64,000 nt of DNA from Streptomyces sp. CB00455 (lineage in GTDB: Bacteria > Actinomycetota > Actinomycetes > Streptomycetales > Streptomycetaceae), in NCBI RefSeq assembly GCF_001905445.1, contig NZ_LIVQ01000004.1, positions 253,462-317,461 on the forward strand, written 5' to 3'. Numbering within the stretch: position 1 is the stretch's first letter; each line of letters opens with the position of its first letter. The notes below the pieces were generated by a model, which was not told the DNA's origin, did no database searches, and saw only the letters and a list, made by a program, of their open reading frames with translations. Position numbers and translations under genes: made by a program. Shown here in pieces: positions 51,669 through 59,487 of this stretch.

Positions 51669-52346
51669 TCAGCGCCGCTCGGCCTGCAGCCGGGCCACGT
51701 AGGCGGCGGCCTGGGAGCGGCGCTCCATGCCCAGTTTGGAGAGCAGGCTGGAGACGTAGTTCTTGATGGTCTTCTCCGCCAGGTGCAGCCGCTCGCCGAT
51801 GACGCGGTTGGTCAGGCCCTCGCCGATCAGGTCGAGGATCTTGCGCTCCTGCTCGGTGAGGTGGGACAGGCGGTCGTCGCCCCTGCCGCTCTTGCCGTCC
51901 CGCAGCCGTTCCAGGACGCGCGCGGTCGCGACGGGATCCAGCAGCGACTTGCCGACGGCGACCTCACGCACGGCGCTGAGCAGCTCGTTCCCCCGGATCG
52001 CCTTGAGGACGTAACCCGAGGCACCGGCCATGATCGCGTCGAACAGCGCCTCGTCGTCGGCGAAGGACGTCAGCATGAGGCACTTGATGTCCTCGTTCCC
52101 GGAGCGCACCTCGCGGCACACCTCCACCCCGCTGCCGTCCGGCAGGCGCACGTCGAGGACCGCCACGTCGGGGCGGGTGGCGGGGATGCGGACCAGCGCG
52201 TCGGCGGCGGTACCGGCTTCGCCGACGATCTCGATGTCCTCTTCGACCGACAAAAGCTCGTGAACGCCCCGGCGTACCACTTCGTGGTCGTCCAGGAGGA
52301 ATACCTTGATTTTTCCGTCTTCGCGCACGAAGTCAGTTTCACACAC
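51669..52346 (-). CDS. Orphan LuxR-type response regulator
   Basis: 225 residues. The receiver domain has LLDDHE, phospho-acceptor Asp65 (VLDVRLPDGSG), an SFADDEALFDAI segment and the conserved Lys in YVLKAIRG. The C-terminal HTH has LTEQERKILDLIGEGLTN then LAEKTIKNYVSSLLSKLGMERRSQAAAY. This resembles DevR/DosR-type regulators. No histidine kinase is next to it. GTG 52346 has GGAAGGGG; GTG 52328 is in frame. It is divergent from the second E1-E2 operon and could regulate it. Confidence 0.92.
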   Translation of the reverse strand: MCETDFVREDGKIKVFLLDDHEVVRRGVHELLSVEEDIEIVGEAGTAADALVRIPATRPDVAVLDVRLPDGSGVEVCREVRSGNEDIKCLMLTSFADDEALFDAIMAGASGYVLKAIRGNELLSAVREVAVGKSLLDPVATARVLERLRDGKSGRGDDRLSHLTEQERKILDLIGEGLTNRVIGERLHLAEKTIKNYVSSLLSKLGMERRSQAAAYVARLQAERR

Positions 52347-52653
52347 TCACCCCTTCCCTGCCGGAGTTACCCGGGATAACGTGCCGTTGTTCCGGCCCCC
52401 TGCAAGGCTGTGACCAGTGGTTGTTCCCGCTTCCGCGGATTTACTTGGAAATCCAAGCAAAATCGCAGGTCAAACGGGGTTTCGCAGTTATGCGGCGCAC
52501 TGGGTAACGTGCATTGCGCAGGGCACTCGCCGGGGCACCTGTCACGCCTGGATCCCGTACGCGCCGCGCACCCACCCCGTGCACGGGTACGGAGTCAGGT
52601 GAGCCGCACTGGACCCCGGAGAACCCGGGTGCCGGACCGACGGAGGAGCACAC
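52347..52653. promoter_or_regulatory. Divergent control region, orphan regulator / second E1-E2 operon
   Basis: 307 bp without a gene. It contains the perfect inverted repeat CTTGGA-AA-TCCAAG at 52444-52457, the only sizeable AT-containing palindrome in the gap, and GGAGGAGCAC before the E1 alpha start. The promoters must lie here. The palindrome is the best candidate operator. Confidence 0.5.
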
Positions 52654-53871
52654 GTGACCGTGGAGAGCACTGCCGCGCGCAAGCCGCGACGCAGCAGCGG
52701 CACCAAGCGGGCGGCAGGCGCGGCGAGCGCCCGCAAGACCGCCGCTGCCACCGCGCAGACGCAGGACGCCGAACCCCAGCTGGTACAGCTGCTGACGCCC
52801 GAAGGGGAACGGGTCGGGGTCGACGACAACGCCGACCTTGCGCAATTCGCGCCCTTCGTCGCCGACATCACCACCGAGGACCTGCGCGGGCTGTACCGCG
52901 ACATGGTCCTCACCCGCCGTTTCGACGGCGAGGCGACCGCCCTGCAGCGTCAGGGAGAGCTGGGCCTGTGGGCCTCGCTCCTCGGCCAGGAGGCCGCTCA
53001 GATCGGCTCCGGCCGGGCCCTGAACGACGAGGACTACGTCTTCCCGACCTACCGCGAGCACGGCGTGGCCTGGTGCCGCGGGGTCGACCCGACCAACCTG
53101 CTCGGCATGTTCCGCGGTGTGAACCACGGTGGCTGGGACCCCACCATCAACAACTTCCACCTCTACACCATCGTCATCGGCTCGCAGACGCTCCACGCGA
53201 CCGGTTACGCGATGGGCGTGGCCAAGGACGGCGCCGACTCCGCGGTCATCGCCTACTTCGGCGACGGCGCGTCCAGCCAGGGCGACGTCGCCGAGGCGTT
53301 CACCTTCTCGGCCGTCTACAACTCCCCCGTGGTGTTCTTCTGCCAGAACAACCAGTGGGCGATCTCCGAGCCCACCGAGCGCCAGATGCGCGTGCCGCTC
53401 TACCAGCGCGCGCAGGGCTTCGGCTTCCCGGGCGTCCGCGTCGACGGCAACGACGTGCTGGCCTGCCTGGCCGTGACCCGCTGGGCCCTGGACCGGGCCC
53501 GCCGCGGCGAGGGCCCGACCCTGGTCGAGGCGTTCACGTACCGGATGGGCGCGCACACCACCTCCGACGACCCGACGAAGTACCGGCGCGACGAGGAGAC
53601 GGCGGCCTGGGAGGCCAAGGACCCGATCCTGCGCCTGAAGACCCACCTGCTGGCCAGTGGCGGCGCCGACGAGGGCTTCTTCGCGGAGCTGGAGGCGGAG
53701 AGCGAGGCGCTGGGCAAGCGGGTGCGCGAGGTCGTGCGCGCCATGCCCGACCCGGACACCATGGCGATCTTCGAGAACGTCTACGCGGACGGGCACGCGC
53801 TCGTCGACGAGGAGCGCGCCCAGTTCGCCGCCTACCTCGCGTCCTTCGAGCCGGCCGAGGAGGGTCACTGA
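52654..53871 (+). CDS. bkdA: 2-oxoacid dehydrogenase E1 alpha (second operon)
   Basis: 405 residues. A 40-residue basic/Ala-rich N terminus leads to the E1 alpha fold with TPP motif YFGDGASSQGDVAEAFTFS...FCQNNQW and loop YRMGAHTTSDDPTKYR. It is paralogous to the E1 alpha at 31946 (same domain order, similar motifs). The Streptomyces bkd1/bkd2 duplication is known from S. coelicolor and S. avermitilis. GTG 52654 has GGAGGAG. Pyruvate specificity is not excluded. Confidence 0.88.
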   Translation: MTVESTAARKPRRSSGTKRAAGAASARKTAAATAQTQDAEPQLVQLLTPEGERVGVDDNADLAQFAPFVADITTEDLRGLYRDMVLTRRFDGEATALQRQGELGLWASLLGQEAAQIGSGRALNDEDYVFPTYREHGVAWCRGVDPTNLLGMFRGVNHGGWDPTINNFHLYTIVIGSQTLHATGYAMGVAKDGADSAVIAYFGDGASSQGDVAEAFTFSAVYNSPVVFFCQNNQWAISEPTERQMRVPLYQRAQGFGFPGVRVDGNDVLACLAVTRWALDRARRGEGPTLVEAFTYRMGAHTTSDDPTKYRRDEETAAWEAKDPILRLKTHLLASGGADEGFFAELEAESEALGKRVREVVRAMPDPDTMAIFENVYADGHALVDEERAQFAAYLASFEPAEEGH

Positions 53872-54851
53872 TGGCTGTCGAGAAGATGTCGATCGCGAAG
53901 GCGCTCAACGAGTCGCTGCGCAAGGCCCTGGAGACGGACCCCAAGGTCCTGATCATGGGTGAGGACGTCGGCAAGCTGGGCGGCGTCTTCCGGATCACCG
54001 ACGGCCTGCAGAAGGACTTCGGCGAGGAGCGGGTCATCGACACCCCGCTCGCCGAGTCGGGCATCGTCGGCACGGCGATCGGGCTCGCGCTGCGCGGCTA
54101 CCGGCCGGTCGTGGAGATCCAGTTCGACGGGTTCGTCTTCCCGGCCTACGACCAGATCGTCACGCAGCTCGCGAAGATGCACGCGCGGTCGCTGGGCAAG
54201 ATCAAGATGCCGGTCGTCGTGCGCATCCCCTACGCGGGCGGCATCGGGGCGGTCGAGCACCACAGCGAGTCCCCCGAGGCGCTGTTCGCGCACGTGGCGG
54301 GCCTGAAGGTGGTCTCGCCGTCGAATGCGAGCGACGCGTACTGGATGCTCCAGCAGGCGATCCTCAGCGACGACCCGGTGATCTTCTTCGAGCCGAAGCG
54401 CCGCTACTGGGACAAGGGCGAGGTCGACGTCGAGGCCATCCCCCACGCGCTGCACTCGGCGCGGGTGGCGCGCGAGGGCTCCGACATCACGCTGGCCGCC
54501 TACGGTCCGATGGTGAAGGTCTGCCTGGAGGCGGCGGCCGCGGCCGCCGAGGAGGGCAAGTCGGTGGAGGTCGTCGACCTGCGGTCGATGTCCCCGGTCG
54601 ACTTCGACGCGATCCAGGCGTCGGTGGAGAAGACCCGCAGGCTCGTCGTCGTCCACGAGGCGCCGGTGTTCCTGGGGGTGGGCTCGGAGATCGCCGCCCG
54701 CATCACGGAGCGGTGCTTCTACCACCTGGAGGCGCCGGTGCTGCGCGTGGGCGGTTTCCACGCCCCGTACCCGCCGGCCCGCCTGGAGGACGAGTACCTG
54801 CCGGGCCTGGACAGGGTGCTCGACGCCGTCGACCGCTCGCTGGCGTACTGA
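53871..54851 (+). CDS. bkdB: 2-oxoacid dehydrogenase E1 beta (second operon)
   Basis: 326 residues. E1 beta with LIMGEDVGKLGGVFRIT, TPLAESGIVGTAIGLA, RIPYAGGIGAVEHHSES and the C-terminal VVDLRSMSPVDFDAI. Its ATG at 53871 shares a base with the E1 alpha stop (TGATG), after GAGGAGGG. It forms the alpha2beta2 E1 component. Compared with the E1 beta at 33079, the start is shorter and the loop residues after EHH differ (SESPEALF against CDSSEAYY), hinting at somewhat different substrate or partner preference. Confidence 0.92.
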   Translation: MAVEKMSIAKALNESLRKALETDPKVLIMGEDVGKLGGVFRITDGLQKDFGEERVIDTPLAESGIVGTAIGLALRGYRPVVEIQFDGFVFPAYDQIVTQLAKMHARSLGKIKMPVVVRIPYAGGIGAVEHHSESPEALFAHVAGLKVVSPSNASDAYWMLQQAILSDDPVIFFEPKRRYWDKGEVDVEAIPHALHSARVAREGSDITLAAYGPMVKVCLEAAAAAAEEGKSVEVVDLRSMSPVDFDAIQASVEKTRRLVVVHEAPVFLGVGSEIAARITERCFYHLEAPVLRVGGFHAPYPPARLEDEYLPGLDRVLDAVDRSLAY

Positions 54852-54861
54852 GGAGAGCCCT

Positions 54862-56307
54862 GTGACGATCCGCGAATTCAAGATGCCCGATGTGGGCGAG
54901 GGCCTCACCGAGGCCGAGATCCTCAAGTGGTACGTCCAGCCGGGTGACACGGTCACCGACGGCCAGGTCGTCTGCGAGGTCGAGACGGCCAAGGCGGCCG
55001 TGGAGCTGCCGATCCCCTTCGACGGCACCGTGCACGCGCTCCTGTTCGAGGAGGGCACCACGGTCGACGTCGGCCAGGTGATCATTTCGGTCCGGACGGG
55101 GGCCGACGACGACGCTGCGGTCCAGGAGGCGGTGCCGGCCGCCGAGGAGGCCGCCGCGGCCGCTTCGGCCCCGGCCGCCGCGCGCCAGCCCGTGCTCGTC
55201 GGCTACGGGGTCTCCGAAGCCTCCACGAAGCGCCGGCCGCGCAAGGCCGCTCCGGCGTCCGCGCAGAACGGCACGTCGGCTCCGGCCGTGCGGGCCGGGG
55301 CAGCCGCTGCGGCACCGGCCGCGCAGAACGGCACGGCCACACCCGCCGCCGTCCCGGCGCAGGCTCCGGCCGAGCCGGACGCCCGGCCCCTGGCCAAGCC
55401 CCCGGTGCGCAAGCTCGCCAAGGACCTCGGCATCGACCTGGCCGCGGTGGTCCCCACCGGCGAGGGCGGGGTCGTGACCCGGGAGGACGTGCACGCCGCG
55501 GCCGCCGCGGCGATCGCCCCGCAGGCCGCGCCCGCGCCCGCCGCGCAGGCGCCCGCCCCGGCCGTGGCGGCGCCCGTTGCCGCCCAGGCTCCGGCCGAGG
55601 CGGGTGCGCGCGAGACCCGCATCCCGGTCAAGGGCGTCCGCAAGGTCACCGCCCAGGCCATGGTCGGCTCGGCCTTCACCGCGCCGCACGTCACCGAGTT
55701 CGTCACCTTCGACGTGACGCGCACGATGAAGCTGGTGCAGGAGCTCAAGGCCGACCCGGACCTGGCGGGACTGCGCGTCAACCCGCTGCTGCTCATCGCC
55801 AAGGCGGTGCTGGTCGCCGTCCGCCGCAACCCGGAGGTCAACGCCTCCTGGGACGAGGCGGCCCAAGAGATCGTGCTCAAGCACTACGTCAACCTGGGCA
55901 TCGCGGCGGCCACCCCGCGCGGGCTGATCGTCCCGAACATCAAGGACGCCCACGCCAAGACGCTGCCCGAGCTGTCGCAGGCCCTGTCCTCGCTGGTCGC
56001 CACGGCCCGCGACGGCAAGACCTCCCCGGCGGACATGCAGAACGGCACCCTCACCATCACCAACGTCGGCGTCTTCGGCGTCGACACCGGTACGCCCATC
56101 CTGAACCCGGGCGAGTCCGCGATCCTCGCGGTCGGTGCAATCAAGCTCCAGCCCTGGGTCCACAAGGGCAAGGTGAAGCCCCGGCAGGTCACCACCCTGG
56201 CGCTGTCGTTCGACCACCGCCTCATCGACGGTGAGCTCGGTTCCCGCTTCCTGGCCGACATCGCGGCGGTGCTGGAACACCCCCGCCGCCTGATCACCTG
56301 GTCGTAG
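54862..56307 (+). CDS. bkdC: 2-oxoacid dehydrogenase E2 (second operon)
   Basis: 481 residues. The lipoyl domain has Lys44 (VETAKAAVELP). Long Ala/Pro/Gln-rich linkers include two near-identical AQNGT segments. The subunit-binding domain has PPVRKLAKDLGIDL and GEGGVVTREDV. The acyltransferase core ends with the catalytic SFDHRLIDGE. GTG 54862 lies 10 bp after E1 beta. No E3 follows. It is followed by a strong terminator, so the operon has three genes. Confidence 0.92.
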   Translation: MTIREFKMPDVGEGLTEAEILKWYVQPGDTVTDGQVVCEVETAKAAVELPIPFDGTVHALLFEEGTTVDVGQVIISVRTGADDDAAVQEAVPAAEEAAAAASAPAAARQPVLVGYGVSEASTKRRPRKAAPASAQNGTSAPAVRAGAAAAAPAAQNGTATPAAVPAQAPAEPDARPLAKPPVRKLAKDLGIDLAAVVPTGEGGVVTREDVHAAAAAAIAPQAAPAPAAQAPAPAVAAPVAAQAPAEAGARETRIPVKGVRKVTAQAMVGSAFTAPHVTEFVTFDVTRTMKLVQELKADPDLAGLRVNPLLLIAKAVLVAVRRNPEVNASWDEAAQEIVLKHYVNLGIAAATPRGLIVPNIKDAHAKTLPELSQALSSLVATARDGKTSPADMQNGTLTITNVGVFGVDTGTPILNPGESAILAVGAIKLQPWVHKGKVKPRQVTTLALSFDHRLIDGELGSRFLADIAAVLEHPRRLITWS

Positions 56308-56328
56308 CGGACCACCGGTACACCCTGG

Positions 56329-56363
56329 CGACGGCCGGCCTCTCCCCGGGAGGCCGGCCGTCG
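56329..56363 (+). terminator. Strong terminator of the second E1-E2 operon
   Basis: CGACGGCCGGCCTC (56329-56342) pairs perfectly with GAGGCCGGCCGTCG (56350-56363) around a 7-nt loop, 22 bp after the E2 stop. Confidence 0.78.
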
Positions 56364-56430
56364 GGCTGGGGGCACCGCCGAAAACGGTGGTCAGGCAGGC
56401 CGCCCGGTGTGATCATCATCGGATGCGCTT

Positions 56431-57072
56431 GTGTCCTGCCACCGCCGCCCCCTCCGACGTGGACCGCGCCGCCGCCTACCCGGCCGACGGCCCCGTCCCC
56501 GCCCTGACCGGGTCGCCTGGCGGCGGGAGGCGGCGCACCGGGCCGGCCTGACCCGCGAGATCGAGCGCCTGCGCTACGAGTGGACCCCGGCCGCCGGCAC
56601 GGCCCCGCCCACCGGGCGGCTGGTCTTCCGAGAAGGCACCGACGAGGAGTTCCTCGACGTCTTCGCCCGGCTCTCCACCGGCAGCCTCGACGTCGCGACC
56701 CGCGACGAACTGCGGCTGATGGACGCCGAGGAGCTCGCCCGCGCGGACTTCGACTTCTACCTCGGCTGCCCGGGCGAGCGGTCCTGGTGGCGGCTGGCCC
56801 ACCTCCCCGACGGAACTCTGGCGGGCATGGCGATCCCCTCCGCGACCCCCTACCACCGCAACGTCGGCTACCTGGGGGTCGTACCCGAACTGCGCGGCCG
56901 GGGCCTGATCGACGAGGTGCTGGCCGAGATCACCCGTTTCCACGCGGCCGCGGGTGCCGAACGCGTCACCGCGACCACGGACACCGTCAACCTCCCCATG
57001 GCCGCCGCCTTCGACCGGGCCGGCTACGAGGTCACCGAGATCCGCCTCGTCCTCGAATCGGACGGCACGTGA
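56431..57072 (+). CDS. GNAT N-acetyltransferase, damaged N-terminal half
   Basis: The C-terminal part reads as a normal GNAT domain: RLVFREGTDEEFLDVFARL, GTLAGMAIPS, and the acetyl-CoA loop GYLGVVPELRGRGLIDEVLAE, then ATTDTVNLPMAAAFDRAGYEV. The N-terminal 27 residues in this frame are Arg-rich nonsense. In another frame, ATG 56423 gives MRLCPATAAPSDVD, which looks like a normal GNAT start. A deletion with a frame change near 56515 is inferred, so the gene may be inactive or give only the C-terminal domain. Confidence 0.6.
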   Translation: MSCHRRPLRRGPRRRLPGRRPRPRPDRVAWRREAAHRAGLTREIERLRYEWTPAAGTAPPTGRLVFREGTDEEFLDVFARLSTGSLDVATRDELRLMDAEELARADFDFYLGCPGERSWWRLAHLPDGTLAGMAIPSATPYHRNVGYLGVVPELRGRGLIDEVLAEITRFHAAAGAERVTATTDTVNLPMAAAFDRAGYEVTEIRLVLESDGT

Positions 57073-57115
57073 GCACCGCGGCGCGGTAGCCTCCCGCCCG
57101 GGGAAGGGGGCAGGG

Positions 57116-57880
57116 GTGTCCATCGCCGAACTTCAGGTGTACCGCGTGGAGGAGGCCGACGTCACGGGCGGCGTGTGCGTGGTCCGGTGCGTCGGCGGGA
57201 CGGCGCGCGCCGGGCAGGTCTACGCGGTGGGCGGCCTGAGGCTGGGGCTGCGCCGGATCGAGCGGTACGGGCGCACCGCCGCCTGCCTCACCGCCGGGCA
57301 CACGGCGCGGGTCCACCTGACCGGCGCCGTGGTCGCGCTGCTCAGCCGGGGGCAGGTGCTGACCTCGGTGCCGCCGGACGGGCACGCGCTGGAGGAGCTG
57401 GAGGACTGGCTGGCGGGCGATCCGCCCCTGCGGGACGAACCGCATCCGCGGACCCTGCGCATCCTGGCCGTCGGACGGATGCAGGACGACCGGCTGCCCG
57501 AGGGGGTCCGGCTGCGCTGGGGAAGGGTGGCGCTGGCCGCGACGTACCGCTGCGCGCGGGCGGAGCAGATGCCCGACCTGGCCCGCGGGGCCGAACTGGC
57601 CGCGCTGCGCGCCTGCATGGTGCAGCGGTTCGGCCCCGGGCGCGGCGGTGATCCGGCCGCCGTGTGCCGGGAGGCGCTGGCGCTCATCGACCTGGCCCCG
57701 GAGGCGGCCGCGGCGCAGGCCCGCGCCTGGCGCGACCTGCCGCGGCCTCGGATCCTGCACCTGCGCCGCATCAAGAACCTGCTCCGCCCGCTGGACCTCG
57801 TACGCCCCCACCTCCCGGACGCCGACCCCCTCGCGGAGGCGCTCGACGCCTGGTCGGCGGTCCGGCCGCAGCTGCCCTAA
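57116..57880 (+). CDS. Uncharacterised protein
   Basis: 254 residues from GTG 57116, with GGGGAAGGGGG upstream. I do not recognise it. The N terminus (MSIAELQVYRVEEADV...VYAVGGLRLGLRRIE) is beta-rich and could be a small barrel or OB-like fold. The rest is helical, with a WxxLPRPRILHLRRIKNLLRPL segment near the C terminus, basic and possibly nucleic-acid or membrane binding. No signal peptide or membrane helix is seen. It is convergent with the following gene, 54 bp away. Confidence 0.75.
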   Translation: MSIAELQVYRVEEADVTGGVCVVRCVGGTARAGQVYAVGGLRLGLRRIERYGRTAACLTAGHTARVHLTGAVVALLSRGQVLTSVPPDGHALEELEDWLAGDPPLRDEPHPRTLRILAVGRMQDDRLPEGVRLRWGRVALAATYRCARAEQMPDLARGAELAALRACMVQRFGPGRGGDPAAVCREALALIDLAPEAAAAQARAWRDLPRPRILHLRRIKNLLRPLDLVRPHLPDADPLAEALDAWSAVRPQLP

Positions 57881-57934
57881 GGGCTGTCCCGCCTTAGGCG
57901 GTGTGCCCGGTGCGCACCGCCCGGCCGGGCCCGG

Positions 57935-59140
57935 TCACTTCCAGGGGATGTTGAGCCAGGGACTGGCGGGGTCGGTGGTCAGCGTCAGGTGGGCGCGGAG
58001 GGCGCTCCTGTACCACTCGCCGAACTCCTCCTCGTCGAAGTGGAGGCACCGGCCGAGGACGTACCCGGCGGAGAAGTCCGCCCAGGAGCGGTAGGTCTGC
58101 CGGGCGGCCTCGCCCGCGCGCAGGACCGCCTTCTCGGCCTCGTGGAGGGTGCCGAAGCGGGTGCCGAGGCCCCAACGGGCCATCTGGGAGGCGCGGCCGT
58201 GGTCCCAGGCCTCGACCGAGCGGACCCAGCCGTCCTCGGGGAGCACGCCGTCGGCCCGGAAGCGCTGCTCGTAGCGCGCGATGCGGCCGATGAGCCGTTT
58301 GACGCCGGTGATCTCGCCCTCCACCTCGGCGGCGGGGCGCGGTTGCGCGACGGTCACCCCGTCGGGGGTCAGCTGCGGCTCGGCGGAGCGTTCGGCGTTG
58401 CGGCGCAGGCCCGCCTCCGCGGCGTGCCGCCAGTGCTCGGTGTCCACGGGCCCGGCGAAGTCGGAGGCGAGGACGCGGCGGACGCGCAGCGCGTACTCCC
58501 ACACGGGGCTGACCATCCGGGCGCCGAGCAGATCCTCCAGGGTGGCGAGCCAGCCGGGCCGGTCGGTGATGTCCCACGACGAGCGCAGGCGGCGGCGCTC
58601 GTGGTGGTAGCCGCTGCCGTGGTAGGCCAGGGCGTTCCAGAACTCCCCGTTCGTCACGGCGAGATGGGCGCCGACCGCGAGGCCGTGGGCGATGTCCCCG
58701 TGCAGCGGGCCACCGGTGAACAGGGCGTGGACCGCGCCCGCGGGCAGGCCGTAGCCCGGCGCGGCCCGGGCGTGCGCGCGCCAGCGGGCCAGGTCGGCGG
58801 GGGTGGTGGTGAGGAACGCCTCGGCGGGGGACCCGGGGTTCACGGCGAGGAAGGCGGGATCGGCGGGAGTCCACACCTTGGCGAACCAGGCGAGGCTCTG
58901 GGACTCGAAGACCGTCTCGGGGGTGGGGGCGGGCAGCATGCCCGCGGTGTGCACGACCAGGGCGCGCTGGGGGGTGGGGTAGAAGCGCAGGGCGTCGGGA
59001 TCGGCATCGGCCTGCACCCGGGGCTGCGCCACGAAGATCTGGGCGCGGGCGAGGGTGTCGAGGTACGCGGCCCAGTCGCCGGCGGCCTTCGCCTCGCACA
59101 GCTCTCTCTCCACGGCACTCGGCGCGATCCAGGTCCCCAT
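57935..59140 (-). CDS. DUF1266-like protein
   Basis: 401 residues, with no signal peptide or membrane helix. The N terminus MGTWIAPSAVERELCEAKAAGDW is followed by a DALRFYPTPQRALVVHTAGMLP segment. The C-terminal portion has SWADFSAGYVLGRCLHFDE, which matches the DUF1266 pattern of W...GY.LGR as I recall it. Function is unknown. It is divergent from the papain-like protease and shares with it a gap carrying a 24-bp tandem repeat. Confidence 0.7.
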   Translation of the reverse strand: MGTWIAPSAVERELCEAKAAGDWAAYLDTLARAQIFVAQPRVQADADPDALRFYPTPQRALVVHTAGMLPAPTPETVFESQSLAWFAKVWTPADPAFLAVNPGSPAEAFLTTTPADLARWRAHARAAPGYGLPAGAVHALFTGGPLHGDIAHGLAVGAHLAVTNGEFWNALAYHGSGYHHERRRLRSSWDITDRPGWLATLEDLLGARMVSPVWEYALRVRRVLASDFAGPVDTEHWRHAAEAGLRRNAERSAEPQLTPDGVTVAQPRPAAEVEGEITGVKRLIGRIARYEQRFRADGVLPEDGWVRSVEAWDHGRASQMARWGLGTRFGTLHEAEKAVLRAGEAARQTYRSWADFSAGYVLGRCLHFDEEEFGEWYRSALRAHLTLTTDPASPWLNIPWK

Positions 59141-59157
59141 GCCGAAACCCTATCGGG

Positions 59158-59301
59158 ACCCCCGCCCCGGCCCCCCACCCCGATCCCCGCCCCGGCCACC
59201 GGGCCGTCCCCGCCCCGGCCCCCCACCCCGATCCCCGCCCGGGCCGCCGGGCCGATCCCCGCCCGGGCCGCCGGGCCGTCCCCGATCCGGTCCCCGCCCG
59301 G
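59158..59301. repeat. 24-bp tandem repeat between the DUF1266-like and protease genes
   Basis: Six head-to-tail units of 24 bp, with C/G-rich consensus like GATCCCCGCCCGGGCCGCCG plus GGCC. Units at 59230 and 59254 are identical; a 32-bp block at 59161 recurs at 59209. It lies 17 bp upstream of the DUF1266-like start and fills much of the 347-bp divergent gap, which otherwise shows no gene. Confidence 0.88.
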
Positions 59302-59487
59302 CCCCCGGGAGTCTCCCGCAGGTCCGCGCCCCGGGCTCCCGGGCTGTCCCCGCTCCCGTGCCCGGCCGGCACCCCGGACGAGCCCCCCCGTGCCCCCGCG
59401 CGACCGTACCGCCCCCCTTGACCGCCCCCGGGGCGGGAGGGAGGCTGCCCGCTCCGGGATCCGAACGGTTGCAGCTGGGGGGCCGCC

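Noticed and set aside
52441..53868. Open frame of 475 codons on the - strand opposite E1 alpha
   Set aside because: Antisense shadow; no domain, and the + strand protein carries all TPP-binding motifs.
59158..59301. CRISPR array
   Set aside because: Repeats are directly contiguous with no unique spacers, and no cas genes are near.
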